Of a stretch of 64,000 nucleotides of DNA, positions 27,438 to 37,308 are shown piece by piece (positions within the stretch are counted from its first letter, which is position 1; each line of letters starts with the position of its first letter). The position numbers were made by a program, and so were the translations under genes. Source of the stretch: Pontibacter sp. SGAir0037 (GTDB taxonomy: Bacteria; Bacteroidota; Bacteroidia; Cytophagales; Hymenobacteraceae); the NCBI RefSeq assembly GCF_005491705.1, contig NZ_CP028092.1:1736001-1800000 (forward strand), read 5' to 3'. The notes under the pieces were generated by a model. It searched no databases and was not told where the DNA came from. It worked only from the letters and a program-made list of their open reading frames with translations.

Positions 27438-28658
27438 TTATAAAATTTCATTATATAGTTTTAAATAAGCAGATGCCTGTTTTGCTATAGTATACTTCTT
27501 CAAGAGATCTTCTCTTATCTGACCTGAATCAAATAAGCTTTTTCTTTCTATAAATATCTGAAGCGCTTCATATAAGGCTTCACCAGTTGTATCCTGAGCA
27601 AGCAGGCCATTAAAGTCTGGAATAACAACATCAGGTATGCCTCCAACATTAGTTGCGACAACAGGAGTTCCACATGCTAAAGCTTCCAGCATAACATTGG
27701 GAAGGTTATCTTCTCGACTTGGCAAGATAAAGACATCACAGGCGGCATAAACAATAGCCATAAGTTGCTCATCTCGTATAGCACCGAGATAAACAGTATT
27801 AGGTTTTGGTGCCGTATCTTGTATACCCACTGCACAAAATAATACCTGATCTTGATCACTGAACTTACTTATAACATCCTGCATCAGATCGAACCCTTTT
27901 CTTCTGACACTAAGCCGTTCGCTTACAAACAATGCAATTGTTTTAGCTGCAGGCAACCCCAAAGCTTCTCTTGCAAAACCTTTATTTAATGGCTTGAAAA
28001 CATTTATATCAACACCATTCGGAATTAGAGTATGTGAAAAGCGATTTAGTATTGATTTATTAGTAGACAGCTGTAATAACCACCTTGACAGCGCCACAAC
28101 AGACATGCTACGCACAGCTGATAGCGCCACCTCTTTCATATTTAGGTACTTAAGTTCAAGAGCGGCCAAATGAGGGTTTGCTGCAGCATCACCTAGGTAG
28201 TGAAAGCCTCCTTGTAGGGGATTCATATCGTGCAGGGTCCACACGATCGGCTTTACATTCTTTGAAAAGAAGGATGGATAATCCAGAAAGTCTGCCACCC
28301 AATGCAGGTGCACAATATCGGCTGCCTCGTAAGCCGGGTGCTGCGTAATGTCAAGGTCAGTTATAGGTGAAGTAAAAGCTTCGTAACTACCTTTCGCTTC
28401 ATCTGCTGAGCCAGTAGTAACATCATTTTTATTTTGTGATCTGTTGACAGCTTTGCTTATGATCTTAGAAAAAATTCTTTTGTATAAAGGGAGTGGCGGC
28501 GGCAACGGAGGTGCAGGCTTTTTTAAGAAATTTTCTGTTTCATGGTTTAAGTACAAGAATTCAGAAGCAACCCCTAAAGCTAATAGGCCTTTATGCAGCC
28601 GGAAAGCTGCAATGCCTGCACCACCCGTTTTATAGGTAGAAACGTGCAGCACTTTCAT
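27438..28658 (-). CDS. Family 4 glycosyltransferase
   Basis: 406 residues. MKVLHVSTYKTGGAGIAAFRL (1-21) is the glycine-rich GT4 acceptor/N-terminal loop; FILPSREDNLPNVMLEALACGTPVVATNVGGIPDVV carries the retaining E-x7-E site. A Pro-rich stretch (PAPPLPPPLPLYK, about 48-60) interrupts the N-terminal domain and is a low-complexity insertion. The start overlaps the fusion gene by 4 bases (ATGA). Substrate unknown. Confidence 0.88.
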   Translation of the reverse strand: MKVLHVSTYKTGGAGIAAFRLHKGLLALGVASEFLYLNHETENFLKKPAPPLPPPLPLYKRIFSKIISKAVNRSQNKNDVTTGSADEAKGSYEAFTSPITDLDITQHPAYEAADIVHLHWVADFLDYPSFFSKNVKPIVWTLHDMNPLQGGFHYLGDAAANPHLAALELKYLNMKEVALSAVRSMSVVALSRWLLQLSTNKSILNRFSHTLIPNGVDINVFKPLNKGFAREALGLPAAKTIALFVSERLSVRRKGFDLMQDVISKFSDQDQVLFCAVGIQDTAPKPNTVYLGAIRDEQLMAIVYAACDVFILPSREDNLPNVMLEALACGTPVVATNVGGIPDVVIPDFNGLLAQDTTGEALYEALQIFIERKSLFDSGQIREDLLKKYTIAKQASAYLKLYNEIL

Positions 28659-30433
28659 TTCTTAAAAGCATAAATGTTTAACTGCATATCCATCCCATTG
28701 TATGTATTCAGATGCATGAAGGGTTGTCCCGAAGATAAACCCGGACTATTGATATGATACCTGAAACCATTTCTCTCTAGTATTGCCAATAATGCTGCAA
28801 GTTCCTGGCTGCTCTCAACAAAAGAATGATATTCAATAAAAATATTTTGTACAAAGTGTAATTTACCTTCACATTCTGCTAAAACCTTAAGCTCTGCCCC
28901 TTCAATATCAATCTTTAGAAAATTGACTTTTTGGGTTATATAAGTGCTGAGTTTTTCAGTCAGAATTTCCACCCTATCTACTATTCCGGATACTTCATTT
29001 AAGCTGCCACCATCCGCACCTTCAGAAAAGAATTCCATGCTGGTCTCTTCATCCCATAATGCTCTTTCTTTTAGTACCACATCACTTAGCCCTTGTACAT
29101 TTGCCTGAAGCACCTGATACACTTTTGGGTCAGGCTCAAATGCCAGAATTTTAGCTTCAGGGAATAAAGTTTTAAAATAATAGATACTTAGACCTATGTT
29201 AGCACCACAATCTATAATGTAAGGATTTTTATCAGCACAATTAAAAGCATAAATGTTCTTTTTAAATATCTCATCATACATAAATATAAAGGAGGCACTA
29301 TCCACAAAACTAAAGCTACCAGTAAGAAGAGATGTCATTCCCTCAATGTATCGTGGAATGTTATTAATTCTTTCTAACTCAAGTTGCTCATCGCTTTTTT
29401 TAACTTCCTGGTGTAATCTATTTGGGTATAAAACAGTTCTAATACTTTCTTTAATAGTTCGAGGAATAACACGACCAGCAATTTGCTTCATTTTCATAAG
29501 CGCGAAATGATTCAGTTGTTGCAATTGTACAGTAAGCTCCTTTGAATCAGACTTAGATTTTAAAGCGAATACAACTTCACTCGATAGAAGGTCAGCTTCT
29601 TTATTTTGTTTTATGTGAGGAGGTGAAGAAATACGTTGAAGTTTTTGATATGGCAAATTACTAAATTTATGCGCTACATCAAACGTATGCGTAGCTCCTG
29701 GTCCAAAACCAATATTTGAAACAAGATTAACATTTGGGTATACACACAAACCTTGGTTTAACCAGATACAAAAGGACCATTGATAATCCCAGAAGTCGCA
29801 CCTGCGTTCCGGATCTTCTTTATGCTTTTCTGTTAAAGACTTATAAAAGCTAACCCAGCTTTTACTTATTTCTTTGGGGAAATAAGCATTCATAGATCTG
29901 TAGAGTTTAGCTTTATCAAATGCTAATAAATCGAAATTATACAATTGCCACGCCCGACGCCAGGTTGCCCAGCCCCATACATGGTTATAGGCAGAGTAGA
30001 AATAAGTATGTTCGCCCCAACTGTTATCTAAAAAGTTGTTACCGCCAATATGCATTATCTTCGGGTTGTGCTGGTATTTCTCCAGGCAATAAGCTGCATA
30101 AGTAAAGAAAGAGGGCGAAGGCAGGCAGTCATCTTCAAGAATTATACCTGCCTCTTCATGATCAAAAAACCATGTTATGGCAGATGACGGAGCTAATCCA
30201 CATCCCAGATTTTCATCTCTAAAGAGGAATTTCAATTCACAGTCCCAATCAATCCCATTCTTTACAAGTTGCCTGGTTTGGTTACACAATTCGGCCTCTC
30301 CTTCCTTACCGGGTCTGGGACCATCGGCAGCCACATAGAGACTACATGGCTTCACAACTCTTATCCTATCCAAGACCTGAAGTGTCGTTTCCGGACGATT
30401 GAATATTAAAAGGAGAATGGGTGTGGTGAACAT
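28655..30433 (-). CDS. Fusion: HlpA-like glycosyltransferase + FkbM methyltransferase
   Basis: I place the start at the ATG 30431-30433 (592 residues, beginning MFTTPILLLIFNRPETT), which matches the paralogue at 20639-21616; an ATG 24 bases further up also exists but lies inside the wzt gene. Domain 1 (about 1-300) is the HlpA-like GT-A transferase: IILEDDCLPSPSFF and the block VWGWATWRRAWQL. Domain 2 (about 380-590) is FkbM: IIDCGANIGLSIYYF, AFEPDPKVYQVL and FLKIDIEGAELKVL. One polypeptide would therefore glycosylate and methylate the same glycan. A less conserved linker of about 80 residues joins them. It overlaps the GT4 gene downstream by 4 bases. Both domains look intact. Confidence 0.85.
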   Translation of the reverse strand: MFTTPILLLIFNRPETTLQVLDRIRVVKPCSLYVAADGPRPGKEGEAELCNQTRQLVKNGIDWDCELKFLFRDENLGCGLAPSSAITWFFDHEEAGIILEDDCLPSPSFFTYAAYCLEKYQHNPKIMHIGGNNFLDNSWGEHTYFYSAYNHVWGWATWRRAWQLYNFDLLAFDKAKLYRSMNAYFPKEISKSWVSFYKSLTEKHKEDPERRCDFWDYQWSFCIWLNQGLCVYPNVNLVSNIGFGPGATHTFDVAHKFSNLPYQKLQRISSPPHIKQNKEADLLSSEVVFALKSKSDSKELTVQLQQLNHFALMKMKQIAGRVIPRTIKESIRTVLYPNRLHQEVKKSDEQLELERINNIPRYIEGMTSLLTGSFSFVDSASFIFMYDEIFKKNIYAFNCADKNPYIIDCGANIGLSIYYFKTLFPEAKILAFEPDPKVYQVLQANVQGLSDVVLKERALWDEETSMEFFSEGADGGSLNEVSGIVDRVEILTEKLSTYITQKVNFLKIDIEGAELKVLAECEGKLHFVQNIFIEYHSFVESSQELAALLAILERNGFRYHINSPGLSSGQPFMHLNTYNGMDMQLNIYAFKK

Positions 30434-30437
30434 AGAA

Positions 30438-31718
30438 TTAAATATACCACTTCCCATTTACTGCAACCAATCCATGTGTAATGGGACGTATATTATCATA
30501 AACATTTCCTTCAATAACAGTAAATGATATAATACTCTCTAATGCATCTATATATTTACCAGCATTGATTATATCGCATGCTAGCTGATATTCACCGGCT
30601 TTTAAAGGGCAATGCGTTAATCTAAATTGTATTTTCTGTTTTGATATGATGTCAGCATTAGAAAAAGCTAAGCCATTAAGAAATGTTTGATGGCATACTA
30701 CAAGATTACCTTGTTTATCAAAGACATTAATAGAAAAATGACTACCTGAAAAATTGTATGCTTTATTAAAAATATCGTAATGTAACTCTATAATAATATC
30801 GTCTCCCTGCTTAAATATATCTGTCTCTACATCTCTTTCATCTAGCAGTTTAACGCTACTGAATTTTAATTCACCAGTCCCTGTTCTATCAGATCTTGTA
30901 GCCAGATCAGAATTAGTTATTGTTGTATTCTCTTGTATATACTGCTGCACTGTATCGACACTATTGCCCGAAAATATAACTGTACCGTTATGAAGCAATA
31001 TCCCCTTGTTACACAAACTTTCTATAGAAGACATATTATGACTAACAAACAATACAGTCCTGCCTTCGCCTTTGCTTACATCTTGTATTTTACTTATTGC
31101 CTTTTTCTGAAATTCTACATCACCTACTGCAAGCACTTCATCAATAATTAATATATCTGGCTCCAGATGAGCTGCAACTCCGAAAGCTAATCTAACATAC
31201 ATCCCGCTACTGTATCTTTTAACAGGCGTATCTATATAATTTTCTACACCAGCAAAATTTACAATTTCGTCGAATTTGTTCCGGATTTCAGCCTTACTCA
31301 TCCCCATGATTGCTCCATTCAGAAAAATATTTTCCCTTCCTGAAAGTTCTCCATGAAAGCCTGTACCAACTTCAAGTAGGCTGGCAATCCTGCCTTTCAT
31401 TTTAAGAGAACCGGTTGTAGGCCCAGTTGTACGAGAAAGAATTTTAAGTAAAGTAGACTTGCCAGCGCCATTTTTACCTATTATTCCCAATACGTCCCCT
31501 CGGTTTACTTCAAAGTTTATATCTTTTAAAGCCCATACATAATTAGCAGTAGTTTTCTTTGTCCTGTCATTTACTTCACCAATTGTTAAGAAAGGGTCTT
31601 CCTTTCCCATCATTTGGTAACGCCACCTTTTAAAGTCATCTTTTAAGGTGCCTGTACCAACCTGCCCCAGACGGTACTGCTTACTTAAGTTTTGTACTTT
31701 GATAACAACGTCACTCAT
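30438..31718 (-). CDS. wzt: Polysaccharide ABC transporter ATP-binding protein (Wzt-like)
   Basis: 426 residues. The ATPase domain has Walker A GKNGAGKST (81-89), the signature region YSSGMYVRLAFGVAA, Walker B ILIIDEVLAVGD and switch LFVSHNM. From about residue 265 a C-terminal Wzt_C-like domain follows (VTDSDLATR.. through HGLVAVNGKWYI), which in O-antigen exporters binds the finished, modified chain end. It powers export of a lipid-linked polysaccharide across the inner membrane with the permease at 31758-32621. The Wzt_C domain makes an O-antigen or similar glycan with a terminal mark likely. Confidence 0.9.
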   Translation of the reverse strand: MSDVVIKVQNLSKQYRLGQVGTGTLKDDFKRWRYQMMGKEDPFLTIGEVNDRTKKTTANYVWALKDINFEVNRGDVLGIIGKNGAGKSTLLKILSRTTGPTTGSLKMKGRIASLLEVGTGFHGELSGRENIFLNGAIMGMSKAEIRNKFDEIVNFAGVENYIDTPVKRYSSGMYVRLAFGVAAHLEPDILIIDEVLAVGDVEFQKKAISKIQDVSKGEGRTVLFVSHNMSSIESLCNKGILLHNGTVIFSGNSVDTVQQYIQENTTITNSDLATRSDRTGTGELKFSSVKLLDERDVETDIFKQGDDIIIELHYDIFNKAYNFSGSHFSINVFDKQGNLVVCHQTFLNGLAFSNADIISKQKIQFRLTHCPLKAGEYQLACDIINAGKYIDALESIISFTVIEGNVYDNIRPITHGLVAVNGKWYI

Positions 31719-31757
31719 TCGATAATTTAATAAAATGTTCGATACATCTTAAAGCGA

Positions 31758-32621
31758 TCAAACAGTATCCATAAAGTTTCTCTCAACTTTGTTAAAAACA
31801 ATCATCCCAATGAGCAGCAAAAAAATCATCCAGCAAAAACTGTAAGCTAATGAAAACGCAGAAAACTCGCCCACTCCAAATAACGCGAATTTAAAAGCTT
31901 CAACAGGCGCAACAAGAGGATTAAAAACCAGGTATTTTTTTAATGCGGGCTCTACAGATGTGTAAGAGTAGATAATAGGAGTCGCATACATTAGTAACTG
32001 CATAACAAAACCTATCAGCATATTTAAGTCACGGTATTTTGTAGTTATAGAAGAAACCAAAATTCCAAAGCCAAAACCAGTACCTGCTAATAGTATTAAA
32101 GTAACAGGTATGAAAAATAAACCCCAACCTACACTCGGTTGATAACCTTCTACTAATATAACATAAAAATAAATGATGAGAAAAAAGGAGAATTGAATGC
32201 CAAATTTAATTAGACTGGAGATTATACTGGCAATGGGCATGATGAGTCTTGGGAAATAGACTTTACCAAAAATGCCCGCATTATTAAGAAAAGCATTGGA
32301 GGAACTACTAAAGCAGCCACTAAAAAAATTCCAAATAGCCAATCCTGCATTATAAAATAAAAACATCGGAACACCATCAGTTGGTAACTCTGCAAGTTTT
32401 CCAAACACAAAGATGTATATCAGTGTTCCAAAAATTGGAGAAAAAAAGTGCCAGAGCGGTCCAAAAATTGTCTGCTTGTAAGCACCAACATACTCTCTCC
32501 GCACCCAAAGCCAAAGAAGGTCCCGATACCTCCAAACCTCCTTTAATTTTAAATCAAAAAAAGAGGACCTGGGCTCAATGACCAGGTCCCACTTTTCTTC
32601 ATCTTTCGAATTAGATTGCAT
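31758..32621 (-). CDS. wzm: Polysaccharide ABC transporter permease (Wzm-like)
   Basis: 287 residues, ABC2-type permease with about six membrane segments. It begins with a soluble stretch (EEKWDLVIEPRSSFFDLKL) and a coupling helix region WRYRDLLWLWVRREYVGAYKQTIFGPLWHF, followed by hydrophobic helices such as GTLIYIFVFG and FFIPVTLILLAGTGFGFGIL. Two such subunits and two Wzt subunits form the exporter for undecaprenyl-linked glycans. It lies between gmd and wzt; the 39-base gap to wzt is the normal operon spacing here. Confidence 0.9.
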   Translation of the reverse strand: MQSNSKDEEKWDLVIEPRSSFFDLKLKEVWRYRDLLWLWVRREYVGAYKQTIFGPLWHFFSPIFGTLIYIFVFGKLAELPTDGVPMFLFYNAGLAIWNFFSGCFSSSSNAFLNNAGIFGKVYFPRLIMPIASIISSLIKFGIQFSFFLIIYFYVILVEGYQPSVGWGLFFIPVTLILLAGTGFGFGILVSSITTKYRDLNMLIGFVMQLLMYATPIIYSYTSVEPALKKYLVFNPLVAPVEAFKFALFGVGEFSAFSLAYSFCWMIFLLLIGMIVFNKVERNFMDTV

Positions 32622-32636
32622 TCACAAATCTAACAC

Positions 32637-33749
32637 TTATTCATGGTAATTCAATATGCGGTGGCCACCTTCCAGCAGATAAGTGTCACGCTTAAAGAGG
32701 TCAAGGTCAGCCTCCATCATGTCTTTCACAAGGCCAGCCAAATCATATTTTGGAGTCCAGCCAAGTTTTTCTTTCGATTTAGTTGGATCACCAATCAGCA
32801 GGTCAACTTCAGTTGGTCTGAAATAGGCTGGGTCAACGGCTACTACTTCTTTGCCGATCTCCACCTGGTATTCCGGGTTGTTGCAGGCAGCGATATAGCC
32901 TTTTTCTTCCACGCCTTCTCCTTTGAACTCAACTTCAATGCCTACTTCAGCAAAAGCTAATTTAATGAAATCACGCACTGTAGTGGTAACGCCTGTGGCA
33001 ATGACAAAATCTTCCGGCTTCTCTTGCTGTAAGATCAACCACATGGCTTCCACATAGTCTTTCGCATGGCCCCAGTCACGTCTGGCATCCAGGTTACCCA
33101 GGAAAACACAGTCTTGTAAGCCCATGGCTATTCTGGCAGCAGCTCTGGTAATCTTACGTGTAACGAAAGTTTCTCCTCTGAGTGGTGATTCGTGATTAAA
33201 CAGGATACCATTGCAGGCAAACATATCATAAGCTTCACGATAGTTTACGGTAATCCAGTAAGCATACATTTTAGCCACGGCATAAGGTGAACGCGGATAG
33301 AAAGGCGTTGTTTCGGACTGTGGTACTGCCTGAACTAAGCCATAAAGCTCTGAAGTAGATGCCTGGTAAAGTTTGGTTTTTTTAGTTAACCCCAGAATAC
33401 GGATAGCCTCCAGAATACGAAGTGTTCCGATACCATCCGCATTGGCGGTATATTCCGGTGTATCAAAACTTACCTTCACGTGGCTCATGGCAGCCAGGTT
33501 ATATATTTCGTCAGGCTGTGTTTCCTGAATGATGCGGATAAGGTTGGTCGAATCGGTTAAGTCGCCGTAATGCAGCTTAAAGTTGATATTCTTCTCGTGC
33601 GGATCCTGGTATAAATGGTCTATACGATCCGTGTTGAATAAGGAGCTACGACGCTTTACGCCGTGAACTTTATAGCCTTTGCTTAATAATAATTCTGCCA
33701 GATAAGCTCCGTCCTGGCCTGTAATACCTGTAATTAATGCGGTTTTCAT
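32637..33749 (-). CDS. gmd: GDP-mannose 4,6-dehydratase
   Basis: 370 residues. The NADP-binding loop is [14 protein letters not shown] (8-21). The catalytic residues are S131-T132, E134 (ASTSELYG), Y156 and K160 (RSPYAVAK). The N-terminal half and [11 protein letters not shown] are typical of the SDR family; [19 protein letters not shown] is the GMD-specific block. It converts GDP-mannose to GDP-4-keto-6-deoxymannose in the cytoplasm. fcl, the next step, lies 9 bases upstream, so the two enzymes are made together. Base composition here is nearer to the flanks than to the AT-rich glycosyltransferase block. Confidence 0.95.
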   Translation of the reverse strand: MKTALITGITGQDGAYLAELLLSKGYKVHGVKRRSSLFNTDRIDHLYQDPHEKNINFKLHYGDLTDSTNLIRIIQETQPDEIYNLAAMSHVKVSFDTPEYTANADGIGTLRILEAIRILGLTKKTKLYQASTSELYGLVQAVPQSETTPFYPRSPYAVAKMYAYWITVNYREAYDMFACNGILFNHESPLRGETFVTRKITRAAARIAMGLQDCVFLGNLDARRDWGHAKDYVEAMWLILQQEKPEDFVIATGVTTTVRDFIKLAFAEVGIEVEFKGEGVEEKGYIAACNNPEYQVEIGKEVVAVDPAYFRPTEVDLLIGDPTKSKEKLGWTPKYDLAGLVKDMMEADLDLFKRDTYLLEGGHRILNYHE

Positions 33750-33758
33750 AAAGGTGAT

Positions 33759-34694
33759 TTAAGCTGTTACTAAAGATTTTTGAAAGTCTTGGTAGGCCAG
33801 TTCGATGCCTTTCCTTAATTCTGTTTTGTGGTGAAAGCCCAGGCTATGTAATTTGGAAACATCCATTAATTTTCTTGGCGTTCCGTCGGGTTTTGTTGTA
33901 TCAAAAGTAAGTTCACCTTCAAAACCAACTACATCCTTAATTAAACTTGCAAGTTCTTTAATAGTGATATCTTCACCTGTTCCAATATTGATCAGGCCAC
34001 GATCACTATAATTGTCCATCAAAAAGATACATGCTTCAGCCAGATCATCCGCAAAAAGGAATTCTCTTCTTGGACTACCAGTGCCCCATACGGTAACAGA
34101 AGGTTCATTGTTTTGCTTTGCTTCATGAAACTTACGAATCAATGCCGGTAACACGTGAGAGTTCTCTAAATCATAATTGTCGTTATAGCCAAACAAATTA
34201 GTTGGCATAACACTGATAAAGTTATCTCCATACTGATCACGATAAGCTTCACATAGTTTTATACCAGCAATTTTTGCAATGGCATAGGGCTCATTTGTAG
34301 CTTCCAGTCCACCGGTTAACAGATACTCTTCTTTTAATGGCTGTGGAGCCATTTTGGGGTAAATGCAGGAGGAGCCTAAAAAAAGCAGTTTTTTTACATT
34401 ATACGTATGTGAGGCATGAATCACATTGCCTTCAATCATAAGATTGTCATATAAGAATTCAGCTCTGTACGTATTGTTAGCATGAATTCCCCCTACTTTT
34501 GCTGCAGCTAAGAAAACATACTCAGGTCTGTTTTCTTCGAAGAAATCAAACACTGCCTGCTGATTTCTTAAATCTAATTCAGATGATGTACTGGTGATAA
34601 TATTGTTATAGCCGGCTTCTTTTAATTTGCGAGTAATTGCAGAGCCAACCATACCCCTATGCCCAACAACATAGATCTTTGAAGTAATTTCCAT
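33759..34694 (-). CDS. fcl: GDP-L-fucose synthase
   Basis: 311 residues. NADPH-binding loop [11 protein letters not shown] (10-20), catalytic S108/S109 (FLGSSCIYP), Y137 and K141 ([17 protein letters not shown]). The reaction is 3,5-epimerisation and 4-reduction of the gmd product to GDP-L-fucose. [21 protein letters not shown] is the family block. GDP-L-fucose is the donor for the GT10 transferase at 13175. A 200-base gene-free AT-rich gap (34695-34894) separates it from wzc. Confidence 0.95.
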   Translation of the reverse strand: MEITSKIYVVGHRGMVGSAITRKLKEAGYNNIITSTSSELDLRNQQAVFDFFEENRPEYVFLAAAKVGGIHANNTYRAEFLYDNLMIEGNVIHASHTYNVKKLLFLGSSCIYPKMAPQPLKEEYLLTGGLEATNEPYAIAKIAGIKLCEAYRDQYGDNFISVMPTNLFGYNDNYDLENSHVLPALIRKFHEAKQNNEPSVTVWGTGSPRREFLFADDLAEACIFLMDNYSDRGLINIGTGEDITIKELASLIKDVVGFEGELTFDTTKPDGTPRKLMDVSKLHSLGFHHKTELRKGIELAYQDFQKSLVTA

Positions 34695-34894
34695 AGAATT
34701 AAAAAAATTGAAACAGTGTTGAAAACGTCAAATGGAAAAAAGAGTTTTTATATTTGAGTAAATATATTCATCTATATTACAGACTTAGAAAAATATTTAC
34801 AAAAGAACAAGTATTTTTACAGTATTCCTCTCATTTTCACTAATATTTACTAATAACTATATATTTATTTAAAATAATTTACTTTGCTCTTTTA

Positions 34895-37282
34895 TCAGCC
34901 AATTCTCTTCCACCAAGGTTTTGTTTCAGCATCTTCGGCATAGTAGCCATAACCATAGCCGTACCCATAGCCATAACCATAGCCATACTGTGCTTTCTTA
35001 TAATTTACATCATTAAAGAGTATCGAAAGGTTTTTAACTTTTCCTGATTCGTATTGGCTATGAATGTTGCTGAGAAAGTTTTTAAGGGTATAATTCTGCC
35101 GTACCATATAAATATTGGCATCAGCCATTTGCATCAGCTCCATGCCATCCGATATGATGCCAACAGGAGGCGTATCTATCACTATGTAGTCATACATTTG
35201 CTTTACATGCTCCATCAGCACTTTAAACCGCTGGCTGAGCAGCAACTCAGATGGATTTGGAGGGATTTCCCCTGAAGGCATAATGTGCAGATGCTCCTGC
35301 AGCGTGTGATGCAGCACTGCTTCGATTGGTACTTCTCCGGCTAAATAGTTACTTAAGCCTAACATGCTTTTAACGCCTAATTCTGTATTGTTATTAGGTT
35401 TGCGCATATCTGCGTTAATAAGCAGCGTTCTCTCCCCTGAAATAGCCAGAATGTAAGCGAGATTCTTGGCGGCGAAGGTTTTGCCTTCTCCACTGATAGA
35501 AGAGGTAATCACAATGATTTTCCCACCCGTTGTCACATTCGAGTTAATCATAAACTTCAGGTTAGACCTTAATGTTCGAAAGGCCTCTGCCAGGGCTGAC
35601 TTAGGATTAAGCTCTATCAAATGTGAGCTGGATTTGGTATTACGACCAACTAAACCCAGAAGCGGAATACTGGTAAGTCGCTTTAAGTCATCTAAGGTGG
35701 TAACTTTATTATTAAAGAACTCCTTGGCAAAAATCAACGCCAACGGAATGGCTATCCCTATAAAAAGAGCGGAGGTATAGTTTTTAGAAGTGGTAGGCGC
35801 TATCTGGGCACTTACGGCTGCCTCCGTTATAATGGTCACATCAGAAGTGTTAGCCGCCTTTGCAATTCCTGCTTCTGTTCTTTTTTCCATCAGGAACACA
35901 TAAAGCTTTTCACTCAGACTGTGGAGCCGCTGTATGTTAATAAATTGTCTTTCTGCTGAAGGAAGACTACTTAAAGTTCTGGAAGCTACCGCAATTTTTT
36001 TATTCAGTTCGCGCAGTGCCATCTGGTTTGCAGCAGACAAACTGGACAAGCTTTCAAAGATATTTTTCCTGATTTCATTCAGCTCCTGCCGTTGCACTTT
36101 AAGTTGGTTCGCGATCAGGGGGTTTGCCTGAATGTCATTTTGTGTCAGAACTTCTATCTGCGTTTGTTTTTCAACCAGCGCTCCTACCAGTTGGTTCAGA
36201 ATAGGATCTTCCATTCCAAGATTAGCAGGAACGACAACCTTTTCAAGTTCAATACCTTTCCTGATATAAGCTTCCAGGTATTTAAAGTACTGCTCATTCA
36301 TTAACAGAGAAGCTTTCTGATCTTCAAGCGTCTGCACATCCTGCACCACTCTCCCACCTTCACTGCTCATTTCCAGGGCACTGTTGCTTCTCTTAAAGTT
36401 CTCTAACCTGCTTTCCACAAACGACAAAGAGTCTCCTATCTGCAGCAGCTGTTCATCCAGGAAAGTCAGTGTGTTGGTGGCATTTTTATTTTTGATAGCC
36501 AGGTTATTCTCTTGATAGGAAATCATGTGGGCATTCAGAAAATCAATCTCCTTACCCGGATTGGTCCCATACAACTTAAGCGTCAAAACAGATGCATCTC
36601 GTCCCAGAGAAGAAACATCCAATGCGCCGGCATAATAAGAGGCCAGTTCATCTAGGTTATTGATTTTAAAAATTACCTGCGGCTGGTCTTTACTGAAGCC
36701 GTCGCCAGCGTAGGTGATTTTAAAAGTAAAATTATTTACGACATAGTACCTGCCATTTTCAAAGCTCTTGCCTGCTAATAAGCTATTCCAATAAGTATCT
36801 TCAGAGGATAAGGTATAGTGCCTGTTTGGCCTGGCATTGAAATTAAACATAACCCCATAAGGAACATTGGCAGACGCTGAATCGAATTCGACATGAATAG
36901 GTGAAGCACCTCCATAAACTTCGGTAAGCTTGATATTACCCTGCAAATAGTAGGAAACGCCAAAATCGATCTTTTTGAGGGTATGCAGCACCAGCGCTTT
37001 GGTTTTAAGCACAATCGACTCATTGGTAAGGCTTTTGGCTCCCGGAAAAAACTCTGCCCCATATAAGAGACCTGCAGCCGAAGCACCTTCTTCCACCGGT
37101 TCGTTTACCATTACCGATGACTTTACCTCATAAACCGGAATAGTGTAGCGGTTTATAATATAAGCAATAGACACTGTTACAATAACAGCAGCAACAATAA
37201 AATACCAGTAGGAAAGGGCCTTTAAAAGTAGTTTCTGTATATCAAGGCCGTTGTCTTGTGGCTTTAAAGCTTTGTTTTCCAA
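34895..37282 (-). CDS. Polysaccharide co-polymerase and tyrosine autokinase (Wzc-like)
   Basis: 795 residues. An N-terminal Wzz domain starts after a membrane helix (ALSYWYFIVAAVIVTVSIAYI, about 23-43), a long coiled-coil periplasmic region follows (about 270-470), and a second membrane helix at about 510-530 (SALFIGIAIPLALIFA). The cytoplasmic BY-kinase domain has Walker A SGEGKT, Walker A' INADMRKPN and Walker B IVIDTPPVG. The C-terminus is a Tyr-rich tail of nine Tyr and seven Gly (YGYG repeats) where trans-autophosphorylation takes place. It controls chain length and export of capsule or EPS with the Wza-like protein next door. The start codon is TTG (37280-37282). No Wzb-type phosphatase gene is in the window. 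Confidence 0.92.
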   Translation of the reverse strand: MENKALKPQDNGLDIQKLLLKALSYWYFIVAAVIVTVSIAYIINRYTIPVYEVKSSVMVNEPVEEGASAAGLLYGAEFFPGAKSLTNESIVLKTKALVLHTLKKIDFGVSYYLQGNIKLTEVYGGASPIHVEFDSASANVPYGVMFNFNARPNRHYTLSSEDTYWNSLLAGKSFENGRYYVVNNFTFKITYAGDGFSKDQPQVIFKINNLDELASYYAGALDVSSLGRDASVLTLKLYGTNPGKEIDFLNAHMISYQENNLAIKNKNATNTLTFLDEQLLQIGDSLSFVESRLENFKRSNSALEMSSEGGRVVQDVQTLEDQKASLLMNEQYFKYLEAYIRKGIELEKVVVPANLGMEDPILNQLVGALVEKQTQIEVLTQNDIQANPLIANQLKVQRQELNEIRKNIFESLSSLSAANQMALRELNKKIAVASRTLSSLPSAERQFINIQRLHSLSEKLYVFLMEKRTEAGIAKAANTSDVTIITEAAVSAQIAPTTSKNYTSALFIGIAIPLALIFAKEFFNNKVTTLDDLKRLTSIPLLGLVGRNTKSSSHLIELNPKSALAEAFRTLRSNLKFMINSNVTTGGKIIVITSSISGEGKTFAAKNLAYILAISGERTLLINADMRKPNNNTELGVKSMLGLSNYLAGEVPIEAVLHHTLQEHLHIMPSGEIPPNPSELLLSQRFKVLMEHVKQMYDYIVIDTPPVGIISDGMELMQMADANIYMVRQNYTLKNFLSNIHSQYESGKVKNLSILFNDVNYKKAQYGYGYGYGYGYGYGYYAEDAETKPWWKRIG
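34940..34987 (-). repeat. Hexanucleotide-type repeat coding the Tyr-Gly tail of Wzc
   Basis: Sixteen codons alternate Tyr and Gly (nine TAT/TAC, seven GGN), as an imperfect 6-base unit GGYTAY. The third codon positions vary (GGC, GGT, GGG; TAT, TAC), so the protein repeat is maintained while the DNA is only partly repetitive. Confidence 0.85.
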
Positions 37283-37308
37283 TTTAACTGTCGTATAAAT
37301 ATGAAGTT

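Noticed and set aside
34695..34894. A promoter or small RNA in the 200-base gap between fcl and wzc
   Set aside because: Very AT-rich, but no consensus promoter, stem-loop with U-tract or open frame could be supported.
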